NCBI GenBank assembly: GCA_020002185.1
Contig: CM034543.1
Location: 27,732,886-27,796,885, forward strand
DNA from: Paraescarpia echinospica
Taxonomy: Eukaryota; Annelida; Polychaeta; Sabellida; Siboglinidae
DNA length: 64,000 nt
Reading direction: 5' to 3'
Shown here: in pieces, positions 24,534-34,274 of the stretch
How positions within the stretch are numbered: the first letter of the stretch is position 1
How the letters are laid out: each line of letters starts with the position of its first letter
Notes under the pieces: model-generated
The model's input: only the letters and a program-made list of their open reading frames with translations
The model's database searches: none
Told to the model about the DNA's origin: nothing
Position numbers and translations under genes: made by a program

Positions 24534-26209
24534 ATGCTGTGATTAATGCGTGAAGACTATTCGTACAAAAATATCCACCACTGTCTGTAGCCAGGTACTC
24601 AGTCATGCAGCTGAGTGAACTGAAGCAATGCAGAATAACTGAACTTTCCAAAAATGTGATACTGCTGCATAGGATTCGAATCTGCTTCCTCTCAGCCACA
24701 GTTGTGGTGTGTTCACAATGGTGGTGAGCATCATTTGAGAGACAATTAGGTCTTACCATTAAATGTAATTTAGGATATATTAAGACAATAAATTCCTGCC
24801 AATTTAAAAAAAAAACAGCAAATGTGCCAATCCTCCACATGGTGCTATATACACAGAGACACAATAGTCTGTGTCCTGGCATATTCCTACGTGACATTTG
24901 CTATGTTATATATTTGAAAAGTTTTTCGCAATGCTGGTTACATAAAACGTCTCTCACTGATGTAGGGATGAAAACTTCACATGATACACCCTAATTGCCA
25001 GCTCGCTTACAGTAACATTGAGCATGTTATCACACTACCAAGTACCAAGTAGGTTTTTATAAAGTATTATACTTCACAGAATTAGCAAAGGAAAATTGTG
25101 ACCTGTACCTATGTATGTTATTAAGGGATGATATGTTTTCAGATGAGTCTATTATTTATGTAAGGAAATGTTAACATTAATGTGTATCTGTATTCCAGTA
25201 TGCAAAGGCCATCAGCGTTGGAGTACCACCTCACAAGATACGCCAGTGCCATGTCGATGCTTTCAAGAACGGCAGTATTAGCAGAGTTCCTGCAATACAA
25301 GAAACTGTAATGGCACATGCAGTCACTGAATATATACTTTAGTTTGTAATCTTACTAATTTAATCCCACCTCATCCTATTATGTGATGGCTCTTAGTGTA
25401 ATTTATTATTTAAATGAGTTTATTCATTATATATGTTTTAGGTATAATGCCCTTATATTTAAATTGTTTTTTAATTCAATGTACGATTCTTAGTTGTATT
25501 GTTTTTATGATATTTAACTTAATATTTTAATGATCTAACTATACAGGTTTGGTATTATGATTGTATTGTAAAGCACCATAGAGCACTGTGTGATTATGGC
25601 GCTATAAAAATATCTTATTTTATTATTATTACAGTCATGCAGTCATGCTATATATGAATTAATGATTACTTGTGACAATGGTTTTATTTCTGAATAAATG
25701 AATTTTATATTACTTGGCTGATTAAATATTATGATATACTTTATTTGTAGCAATGTTGTATTGCAAGCGAGTGCAGCGTTATATAACGGGCTACGTGGTT
25801 TGGTTCTTTGTAAATGTATGCCAATAATTTTAGTGTATTCCTGTTGTTTTATGTTACTTTGTTTAACGTAATAACAATCACAGCTTTAGTTTCATAAGGA
25901 TCTCCTCAGTTTAATTTACATTACATTAGATTGCATATAATGTGACGTAAATATCTATAACCAGAAAGGCTAATGTTATCTACGAGTTAATAATTATTTG
26001 TAACAATAGTTTTATTTTTTAATAATTGCATTTGATCACTTGTCTGATGATACATCACAGTATTATACAAAGGGCTAGTTTTGATCTGTGTAAATAAATA
26101 AATACATTTTTTGCATTTTATATTTCATTTAATAATACTACTAGTCGTGAATGCATGGCTCGTTTCCATAAATGTATTATTAAAGAATTGTTGAGTTACT
26201 TGGAGTTGC
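24534..26209. other. AT-rich stretch, one exon-like ORF
   Basis: A 47-codon open frame (25199-25342) follows a plausible acceptor (TATTCCAG) and reads YAKAISVGVPPHKIRQCHV, then VPAIQETVMAHAV before TAG. It has no recognised domain and its phase does not match the donor at 20845. The rest is AT-rich, including GCGCTATAAAAATATC at 25590, a typical repeat tail. Confidence 0.3.
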
Positions 26210-26905
26210 GTTGGGAAAAACTGTTTGGAAATGATGATCCCCACCCTCCGTACGAATTTTGAAGTGCCTCAATGGGACTTCTAGACTGCACACAAAATGT
26301 CAGCCCCATATTTCCAAAACTGATGGAGATAAGTGCTATTTTAAAATTGTGACTCCCAGACCGCCACCCCGGACAAATTTAGAAAAAATATAAAACTATG
26401 AACTATCCCAATGGGTATGCTAGATCGCATAAAAAAGGTCTGCCCCATACAGGCATGACTGGCCCAGATAAGTGCCATTTTAAAATTGTGACCCCACATT
26501 TTGAATTTGTTTTTAAATATCTAGATCCCAATGGGCTTGCTAGATCAAACACAAAAGTTCAACTCCACACATGACAAAATGACAGAGATAAGTGCATTTT
26601 AAAATTGTGACCTCCCCCGAGACTCCCACCACCTGGATGAATTTCGAAAAAAAAACTATATGTACAAACTACCCCAATGGACACCCTAGATCAAAAAAAA
26701 TGTCAGCTTCATATATGTCAAATTAACAGAGACGTGTCATTTATAAATTGTTACCCCCAAGATTCCTACCCCCGACGAATTTTTAAAAATCTAAATCTAC
26801 GAACCACCCCCAATGGGCCTGCTAGATTATACACAAAATTTCAGCTTCATACATGCCAAACTGACAGAGATAAGGATGTGTCATGTCATTTAAAATGCGG
26901 ATATT
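26210..26905 (+). repeat. tandem array of 120-146 bp monomers, about five copies
   Basis: The landmark CAATGG appears at 26270, 26409, 26529, 26675 and 26811. Each is followed by CTAGAT or CTAGAC, an ACACAAAA or AAAAAATGTC block, CATACATGCCAAACTGACAG-like sequence, GAGATAAGTGC, TTTTAAAATTGTGAC and a C-rich block. Units are diverged by point changes and small indels. A solitary monomer is at 11311-11406. Not coding. Confidence 0.85.
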
Positions 26906-27194
26906 TGTGTTTACCACAAAACCCGCTGTGCGTATAAGCAGCGCTGAAAACTGCAGCTCTGTGTGACGAAGTCGTAAGATACACAACGTCAACGCTCTGA
27001 GACAATTACATCAAAATAAAACACAATTTTTTGGCAAATAACTCCAAGTTATGCTAATCATGAGGTTTTGTTATGTATACTAACCATTACAAAAGTAACC
27101 GTATCATTAACGTAAACTATAATATAATTGGATCACACATTCTTTCGGCAAACACCGTGATAAGCTGGCCAAAAATAGGCGCTAACCTTTGACA

Positions 27195-27260
27195 TGTACT
27201 GTGTGTACGCAAAACGGAACCGGAACTCACTCTCAGACCGGAACCTCCTTCCAGACCATA
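27195..27260 (-). repeat. inner tandem copy of the 77 bp inverted repeat
   Basis: TACGCAAAACGGAACCGGAA and CTCAGACCGGAACCTCCTTC repeat the outer arm at 27306-27382 in direct orientation. Both are preceded by GGCGCTAACCTTTGACAT, so the duplicated unit is about 115-120 bp. Confidence 0.8.
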
Positions 27261-27305
27261 CAGCTGCGGGCCGAAAGTAGGCGCTAACCTTTGACATTTA
27301 CAATC

Positions 27306-27382
27306 GCATGCGCACTACGCAAAACGGAACCGGAACTTACTCTCAGACCGGAACCTCCTTCCAGACCAGTACACCGGTATGC
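27306..27382 (-). repeat. 77 bp inverted repeat, right arm
   Basis: Reverse complement of 19823-19899 with three mismatches. It ends ACCGGTATGC at 27382. No target duplication is seen outside the two arms. Confidence 0.85.
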
Positions 27383-27594
27383 CCACCATTTTACAGAGTT
27401 TACTCCAATGTTTATTGGCAGTTCACGCCACAATCTAAACTGTGCGCCAAGCTTAATTTACCAATCAAACATGTTTACATAATACTAGCAAAAATGCCCG
27501 TCACTTGACGGGATGCCTTGGTAGATAACAGTCGTTATACTATTATTTACAAAATGTTAGAAAACACAGAGCATCGTTACATACACATCATAAC

Positions 27595-27631
27595 GCGCTC
27601 GTAGATACTTGTAACAAGTATCTACGAGCGC
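27595..27631. repeat. near-perfect 37 bp palindrome
   Basis: GCGCTCGTAGATACTTGT and its exact inverse ACAAGTATCTACGAGCGC are separated by one A. It marks the 5' boundary of the LINE fragment that follows. Confidence 0.9.
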
Positions 27632-28195
27632 CACCACAGCAAAGGCAAATATGACAAGCGCCTTCATCTATATAGAGACCTCAAGGAATGCCCAGCCACC
27701 GTATAGTCACACTGCTTCAAAAGGATAGCCAGTCTTGTATTGGAATATGCTTCAGTAGTGTGGGACCCCCATCAGACGACACTCAAGTTTGACATCGAGA
27801 TGGTCCAGCGGAGAGCCGCCAGGCAGATCTTCCAAGATTTTAAAACAACAACAAGCGCCTCTGATCCCGTTGCCAGACTTGAGCTTCCAAAGCTTGAAAC
27901 CAAAAAAGTCAACAAAGTCTGTATGATATGTAGCCTACAAAGTCATAAATGGCCTTGTCGACATCACACTTCCCACTAAAATAATTAGTACATCAGCCAC
28001 ACCTGCAAACAACCAGAGGACATCATTGCAAACTCACCCGATTCCATATTCCAAGACTGATACACACACCTCCACTCATTCTTCCCCTCGGCTGCACGTC
28101 TCTGGAACACCATCCTGCTAGCCGCGCCAGATACCACCTCACTGGGAGCGTTTAAGCAGCAGCTGGGAGGCCGGGCAGCAAACTAATCCCACAGT
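27614..28195 (+). mobile_element. LINE ORF2 C-terminal fragment, frameshifted
   Basis: LEYASVVWDPHQTTLKFDIE, MVQRRAARQIFQDF and LPKLETKKVNKVCM match the C-terminal region of LINE polyproteins. A frame change near 27945 leads to YKVINGLVDITLP, another to LHSFFPSAARLWN and GAFKQQLGGRAAN before a stop near 28187. There is no endonuclease or RT core. It is a different lineage from the CR1-like copies upstream. Confidence 0.8.
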
Positions 28196-28649
28196 CCACG
28201 CCACATGATATTTAAGGACAGTGAAGTGTTTCAACCATATTTTTATTCACCATTTACATTTTAAATTAAATTTCGGAAAGCCGGCATCGCGTCACGCGTA
28301 TGCACCAAAAATTGCAAACTCGTGGGACATTACCCTGAAGCCAGGGCTTCAAAATGACGAAGGTCGGAGATAATATGATGTTCACGTCCATCGATAGGTC
28401 CTCGTCGTGATAGTGTAATATTGTCAAATATTCGTACTCCTATGCTATTAGCATGAGGGTAGACATAACCATTCTGCATCAGCGTCAACTTCGTGTTGCC
28501 AAGTCTACGACGCAGGGGCCGTTTTCCCGAACTATTTGCCATGCGCGAATGGTTCCTGCAATAATTATTCTTAGGTTACGTGTTACGTATTATGCGCACA
28601 TTACGTTTTGCGTTCCTGAATTACCCCATAAAAGGTGAGAATCTTGACA
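28196..28649. other. no gene seen
   Basis: A 70-residue minus-strand ORF (28330-28542) has no recognisable domain and no supporting splice or codon signal. Confidence 0.4.
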
Positions 28650-28850
28650 TATATGGAGTATTTTGAAAAGATATAGTTCTTACGTCCTATTCGAGGGGTC
28701 GTAGATTAATCCCTGAAAGTTTGGCGCTCGAGGTTCAAGCCGTACGTTTACGAGGAAAACGCTAAGTAAGCTACCCGCATACATACACAAGCTCGACTGT
28801 ACGTATAGATGTGTATTATACCTAAACAGGCTGGCATAACACCTGAAGAA
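28650..28850 (+). repeat. dispersed repeat D, copy 2
   Basis: Matches 23411-23580: TATATGGAGTATTTTGAAA, GGGGTCGTAGATTAATCCC, GGCGCTCGAGGTTCAAGCC, then AAGCTCGA and a GGCTGGCAT ending. Limits are approximate. Confidence 0.55.
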
Positions 28851-29118
28851 TAATTTAACAATTGTGTTAGTGAAATGCATTTTGAACCTATATACCCCTT
28901 GATTTTTTCATTAGATTCCGTTTTAGGATGGATTGTCCTTAAGAAGTTTAATATTTTTGTGAAACGGTCCCTCGTAAACATCTTTACCCTATGTTTTCGG
29001 AAAGAAAAACACTTGGAGGCAGAATTACAACAACATATTAGATAAAATATCGTTTAGTGGCGTAAATAATTTAGACCAAACTAATTAATCTTTGTAATTT
29101 GTATTCGGTGAAATTATG

Positions 29119-29590
29119 TATACACCTGCCAACTTTTTATAATTCCGGGAGATTCATCAGCGCGGTTCAGCACGCTTCTCGTGTCGCGCTGTCTCGGATC
29201 TTGACATCGGAAGGAAAACGGGGGGGGGGAGTTGGTGCAGTTGGACATTTTTATTGGTTGGATTTATTTATTTAGTGTTGTTGGCTTGCAACAATATATG
29301 TAAATAAATAAATACTTATAAACAGCACAATCACTAGATTCAGCGCACGCGTGTCTTGTGTCCCTGAAAACTAACGTCGGCAAACATATCGCCTGAGACT
29401 GTTCTATAAATAGCCGCAGACGCCAAGCACCGGCCGACAAAATACTTCTGCCGTGGAATAGCGCAATCTGTACAGGGCCTCTTTAGTTTAAGTGAAAGTA
29501 CGGGAAGAGTTGTCTGTATTCTGGAAGACTGAGAGATACCACCAAAATCAAGGAGAACACCAGAAATTCCGGGAGAGTTGACAGGTATAA
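29119..29590. mobile_element. MITE family B, full-length copy
   Basis: Left end TATACACCTGCCAACT and right end GAGTTGACAGGTATAATG are inverted complements with small differences, and AATTCCGGGAGA occurs near both ends. The interior includes GTGTCGCGCTGTCTCGGAT and a poly-G run shared with the shorter copy at 6024-6190. 472 bp, no coding capacity. Confidence 0.65.
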
Positions 29591-30021
29591 TGATGCCATT
29601 TACATACATTATGTCCGTAAAGAAATGTCTATAAAATACTGGTAGCGACACTCTTCAATGTGTGCAAAACGGTGGCGCCACATCACGAAGCCTGGACAAT
29701 CGACGTTCTGTGGCGAGACGTTTTCCTGTTAGGTGGAAAATTGGTGGTGTAAGATTTGTGACAAAGATGTTTAATTTTCACAATGCAGGTTTACATGCAA
29801 CAGCAGTATTTCGGTTGAAGTGGCATGCATCTATGATTTATTGAGGCAATAGTTGAAGCACAAATTTGACCAGAACTATTAACTATTACCCGCTTTATCG
29901 TATGTTCCACTGGAGCCTGGGCGATAATTGGTTAGACTTGGTTAGCTGGTTGGTTATAGCCTCGATTATCCATGCGCCGCGAGTTGGGAGCACCGTAGGG
30001 CATCCGTTCTACCGCCTGGAA

Positions 30022-30095
30022 GGGGTAACACCACATTTAGATTTTACATAGGCGGCCATTAAAAACGTTTCCTTCATTTCCTGCCAAATTTGTCC
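30022..30095 (-). mobile_element. MITE family C, terminal fragment
   Basis: GGGGTAACACCACATTTAG, ATAGGCGGCCATT and AACGTTTCCTTCATTT match, in reverse, the right end of the element at 20185-20637. The other end was not found. Confidence 0.65.
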
Positions 30096-30185
30096 TAAAA
30101 TAAAAAAATGTTATAATGATGCACACATTAAGTAGGCACTTCAATGAATTCCGCAAACTGGGACGTTTCGCGTGCGTCGATTCGC

Positions 30186-30226
30186 GATCACTGCAGTCCG
30201 TCTTGTTTGCTGGGACTGCAGTGATC
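30186..30226. repeat. perfect 14 bp stem hairpin
   Basis: GATCACTGCAGTCC and GGACTGCAGTGATC are separated by 13 nt. It lies 75 bp upstream of the proposed zinc-finger 5' exon end. Function unknown. Confidence 0.85.
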
Positions 30227-30268
30227 ACTTTGTTTCAACTCGTGTTTTCATGCTCTATTTCCGGTCAT

Positions 30269-30300
30269 TGACGTCATTCACTGCTGGGCCGCTGTCGAGA
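30269..30300 (+). promoter_or_regulatory. CRE palindrome and candidate 5' exon donor of the zinc-finger gene
   Basis: TGACGTCA at 30269-30276 is a perfect cAMP response element. It is followed by GAGA|GTAAGTTG, a strong donor at 30301. A non-coding first exon here could splice to the acceptor at 32848 just upstream of the zinc-finger ORF. The link is inferred from position and strand only. Confidence 0.35.
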
Positions 30301-31912
30301 GTAAGTTGATCTTCGTCTACGTCATTAAAAAATTTTAATTTTACCATAATTAAGCTATATTACATCAATTTTATGTGTTCATTTGCATAAATTTTATATA
30401 TAGCCGCGGATAGCCTGAAATATTTTTTCCTTAGCGTCATCTATGAGTTTTATTTAGTCTGTGTTGAAAAAATTGGTGCTGCATTCCGATGCGAAATATG
30501 GTTTTGCACCGTTCAAAAAATCGTCACATTTGTAAGTTCTGTGTCTTGCGCACGTCACTGGAGCGCGATGCCAGATGCAGATCGTGACTTAATCTATTTC
30601 TTTGAATTAAAATCTCTACAAAACCAATACTATTTATATCATATTTAAATAATATCCTTGTCAATTCTGCAATACAGAATCTTATATTTAGGTTTGCTAG
30701 TTGTAGAAATATGGCCCATGCCAGCCCATACTACGGGCCAATCATGGTAGTCTTAGCCTTAGGCCAGGGTTGGTTACTGCTTACGCTTGGTTTTAGCATG
30801 GCTTATTCCATTATTTATGGTTATGCTTTTATTTAGACTAAAAATAATATAAATTTCAATATGTAATAATTTTAATTAATTGTTGTTACCTATTAAATCA
30901 ACAGTTTGTTAGAAAAGTTGTTTTTGTGGTCAAATACTAAATTATTTGACTTAATTTGTTTAAAAAAAAAGTGTTTCAAGATAAACAGTCACTGCAAAAT
31001 TTTTTGTAAAACGTAATACAAACCATAAATGCCTTGATCAGTTGTAGCATCATTTGTTTCATTGTGTGACAACACGCAATACATTAAATACCACAGTTTT
31101 ACATCTCAAATATCACAATTATTATGAATTTATGTGTGACATAATGCATTATAATAGAATTTCACACTGCTCTCTTGAGTAACAGAGGCAGGGATGTGAA
31201 AAGTATTTAACAAAATTTGCATGCAGAATCAAAACAGTTATCATAATATGATTCACAATTGCCTTTTTATTTCAGATATTGTTCGCAATTACATGCAGTG
31301 ACACTGATTTTGCACTGATCTGTGTTTGACTGTGAAGGTACCGAGCCACAGAGTCGTCTGAATATTATGACACCCATCACCTGCCTGCATACGTACACAT
31401 TTAATCTGACTGATTATATATCTGATATCTAGACTGAACAGTGTCCATTCAACACGACATGAACATTACTTATAGACATGTTGAAGAACACAACATTATT
31501 TTACAAGATACTGAAATATTAACCTTGCTGTACAGATCTTGCAGCCTACTGGCATTAAATTATGAGACTATCAACTTCCATTATTACAAAAAGACTTATG
31601 AGCAGAGCAAGTTTCTTCATGGCTTGACTCCCATGGGCCATGGGGAGTAATGCAGAAAGCAATCTTGCATTTGAAGAATTTGGATTCAGCGACAGAATAC
31701 TGTGAACAATTTATAAACATTAGTTCATCAAGTTCATGTTAAAATGCAGAACATTACATTATGAAGCAGTAACAATTGATTACTGGTGTGTACAGAGCCT
31801 GCAACAGTCATCCAACCTGTCATGACACAGTCACACATAGACACAGTGAACTAGGAGTATGACTATTGTATTTCATTGTCATGTATTGATATGTTGAGTT
31901 TGTGTGATATTT
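30301..31912. other. putative first intron of the zinc-finger gene, no coding sequence
   Basis: AT-rich. A TTTTTATTTCAG acceptor at 31265-31276 could start an alternative non-coding exon, but no good donor follows. No mobile element was recognised. Confidence 0.35.
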
Positions 31913-32540
31913 AGCCAATATTTACTTATTAATAATAAAGTTACTGTTAATGCTATATGACTGGTTAATGTATATTTATTATAATGTTTAATGTGGTTAT
32001 AAACATTGCATAAATTATATAACTGTCTTCATAATTATGGACATTCCAGCCTTTCATCGAAATGTAGCGGTCAGTTGTTAGCGTGCTAATATTAGCCAAT
32101 ATTAACTTATTAATTAAGTTACTGTTAATGTGAAATGACTGGTTAATGTATATATTTATTACCATAATTAATGTGGTTTACTGCATGCATAAATTATACA
32201 AATATTTTCATAATCATGGACAATATGGCCTTTTACTGAAATGTGTCGGTCTGTCGAGATCGCGTGCTAATTACCCAATATTGACTAATTAAATTATTAT
32301 TAATTGATTTGCTAATTACTATTTATTACCATCATTAATGTGGTTATACACATTGCATAATATGTATAAATATCTTCATAATCATGGGCATTATGGCCTT
32401 TAATTGGAACGTATCGGTCTGTTGATTTTGCCTGCTACATTACTAAAATTAACTAATTAATTGCATTAATTTGGTTATAATTATTACTAAAAATATTAAA
32501 TATTGTAAATTTATTACTCTGGTCAATGTGTTTGAAAACC
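31913..32540 (+). repeat. AT-rich tandem array, about 180 bp period, four monomers
   Basis: Monomers start near 31913, 32093, 32274 and 32441 (spacings 180, 181 and 167). Each has a CCAATATT-like start (except the last), a TTAATTAA core, ATTAATGTGGTTA, CATTGCATAA, TCTTCATAATCATGG, GGCCTTT and a TCGGTC block. Copies are diverged. It lies 5' of the zinc-finger coding exon. Confidence 0.8.
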
Positions 32541-32848
32541 CTGAAAACAATATTTAAATATCTGTATAAATAAAAAAGTTATGACATTTTAAAGCAAATA
32601 TTTATCCACAGAAAACACAAAAATGAGTCCATTTTGCCATTGTAAGAGATACACAAAAATTATGCAGTTTTTCCGTCTTAAAATCGCAATATCTTTTGAT
32701 CCATTAAAGGTATCTTAATAAAATGAACAGTTATGTGATCCTTAACCTATTACCTTTAATTTAAGCCCATTCTCAATGTTCTAGCATGATATTAATTTTG
32801 TTGTTGAAATGCCTACATTAAGTACTATTAATTTTCTTGTTGTTTCAG

Positions 32849-32989
32849 ATGAAAGCAGGTTGAGCTATCGCCATGAACACTGTTGCCTCAGAAAAGTGAC
32901 AATGTATTAATCTGATGCAGGACATCAATGGAAAGCCACTGACTGTCCAAATCCATCTTGACACAACAGACCGGCTACAGATACAACCG
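32849..32989 (+). promoter_or_regulatory. uORF-rich leader of the zinc-finger gene
   Basis: Upstream ATGs at 32849 (4 codons), 32873 (8 codons), 32902 (2 codons) and 32915 (24 codons, ending 32989) all terminate before the main ATG at 33006. A further in-frame ATG at 32928 stops at 32940. Several uORFs usually reduce main-ORF translation; that effect is inferred. Confidence 0.5.
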
Positions 32990-33005
32990 TGACATCTGTG
33001 GGACA

Positions 33006-34274
33006 ATGTCCACAACTAGTAGTAGTACTGACTCAAAGAGACATGAATGTGATGAGAATCATTTATATCAGTCTGAATATTGTGGGAATCAGTCTGCTGA
33101 AAGTGACGACACAAAGATTCATATGTGCAGTGGTGAAAACTCCTTCAAATGTGACACCTGTCTAGAACACTTTACACATAGTGAAGATTTAGACATTCAC
33201 ATGCTCACCCATGCTGATGAGAAACCTTTCAGATGTGATACATGTGGAGCAGTGTTTACACACAGTGCGAGTTTTGAAAGACACATGCGCACACACACCG
33301 AGGAGAATTCATTCACGTGTTTCATCTGTGATGCAAAGTTTGCAAGTAGTATTTCTTTAAAGACGCATCTGCGCATTCACAGCGAGGACAAACCCTTCAA
33401 ATGTGTAACCTGTTGTGCACAGTTTGTGGACAGTAGTAGTTTATGGACGCATATTCACACTCACACTGCAGAAGAAAAACCGTACACATGTTACACATGT
33501 GGAAAGAAGTTTGCAGATGGCAGTGGTTTAAGGAAACACAGGCGGACTCACACTAGGGAGAAACCTTACAAATGTGACACCTGTGGAAAGCAGGTTGCTG
33601 ACAATTCTCATTTAAAGACCCACATGCGCACTCACACTGGAGAGAAACCTTTTAAATGTGACATCTGTGGAAAACAGTTTGCACAGGGTTCTGCTATAAA
33701 AACCCACATGCGCACTCACACTGGGGAGAAACCTTTTAAATGTGATACCTGTGAAAAGCAGTTTGCGCTGAATTCTAGTTTAAAGATACACATGCGCATT
33801 CACACTGGAGAGAAACCTTTTAAATGTGACACCTGTGGAAAAGAAGTTACCCAGGGTTCTGCTTTAAAGGCCCACATACGCACTCACACTGGGGAGAAAC
33901 CATTTAAATGTGATGTCTGTGGCACACTGTTTGCCCTGAATTCTGGTCTACAAAGACACATGCGCACTCACACTGGAGTAAAACCTTTCCGATGTGAGAC
34001 ATGTGGAATGTTGTTTGTCACTGGTTCTGCATTAACAGTACATCTGCGCACTCACACTGGGGAGAAACCATACAAATGTGACATCTGTAGTTCTAAGTTT
34101 GCAGATGGTAGTGGTTTAAGGATACATATGCGCATTCACACTGGGGAGAAACCTTACAAATGTGAGACCTGCGGAAGGCAGTTTTCCAGGGGTTCTAACT
34201 TAAAACGGCATGTGGGTATTCATCACGGTATCAAACCTATCGGACGTGACAGTTCGCACAACGACCAAGTTTAA
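33006..34274 (+). CDS. C2H2 zinc-finger protein, 13 fingers
   Basis: A 422-residue ORF in one exon. The start chosen is ATG at 33006, the first in-frame Met after an in-frame stop at 32940. The leader, after an acceptor at 32848 (TTGTTGTTTCAG), has several short uORFs. Residues 1-46 are Ser/Thr and acidic with a degenerate finger. From Cys49 to about residue 405 there are 13 consecutive C2H2 fingers of the CX2C-X12-HX3H type, most joined by THTGEKP linkers; the fingers between the fourth and sixth have slightly altered linkers (TAEEKP, TREKP). A short tail follows. No KRAB, SCAN, BTB or SET domain was seen. Expected role: nuclear sequence-specific DNA binding. The target cannot be predicted by eye. 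The finger array is a single exon, typical of lineage-specific poly-zinc-finger genes. Poly(A) candidate at 35291. Confidence 0.9.
   Translation: MSTTSSSTDSKRHECDENHLYQSEYCGNQSAESDDTKIHMCSGENSFKCDTCLEHFTHSEDLDIHMLTHADEKPFRCDTCGAVFTHSASFERHMRTHTEENSFTCFICDAKFASSISLKTHLRIHSEDKPFKCVTCCAQFVDSSSLWTHIHTHTAEEKPYTCYTCGKKFADGSGLRKHRRTHTREKPYKCDTCGKQVADNSHLKTHMRTHTGEKPFKCDICGKQFAQGSAIKTHMRTHTGEKPFKCDTCEKQFALNSSLKIHMRIHTGEKPFKCDTCGKEVTQGSALKAHIRTHTGEKPFKCDVCGTLFALNSGLQRHMRTHTGVKPFRCETCGMLFVTGSALTVHLRTHTGEKPYKCDICSSKFADGSGLRIHMRIHTGEKPYKCETCGRQFSRGSNLKRHVGIHHGIKPIGRDSSHNDQV

Noticed and set aside
24472..24897. 141-codon minus-strand ORF
   Set aside because: Overlaps a SINE-like repeat and has no domain or splice support.
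31913..32540. CRISPR array
   Set aside because: Eukaryotic context; period about 180 bp without unique spacers between short identical repeats.
32958..33005. Zinc-finger start 16 codons earlier
   Set aside because: That codon is TTG and an in-frame TGA lies at 32940. ATG at 33006 is the first in-frame Met.
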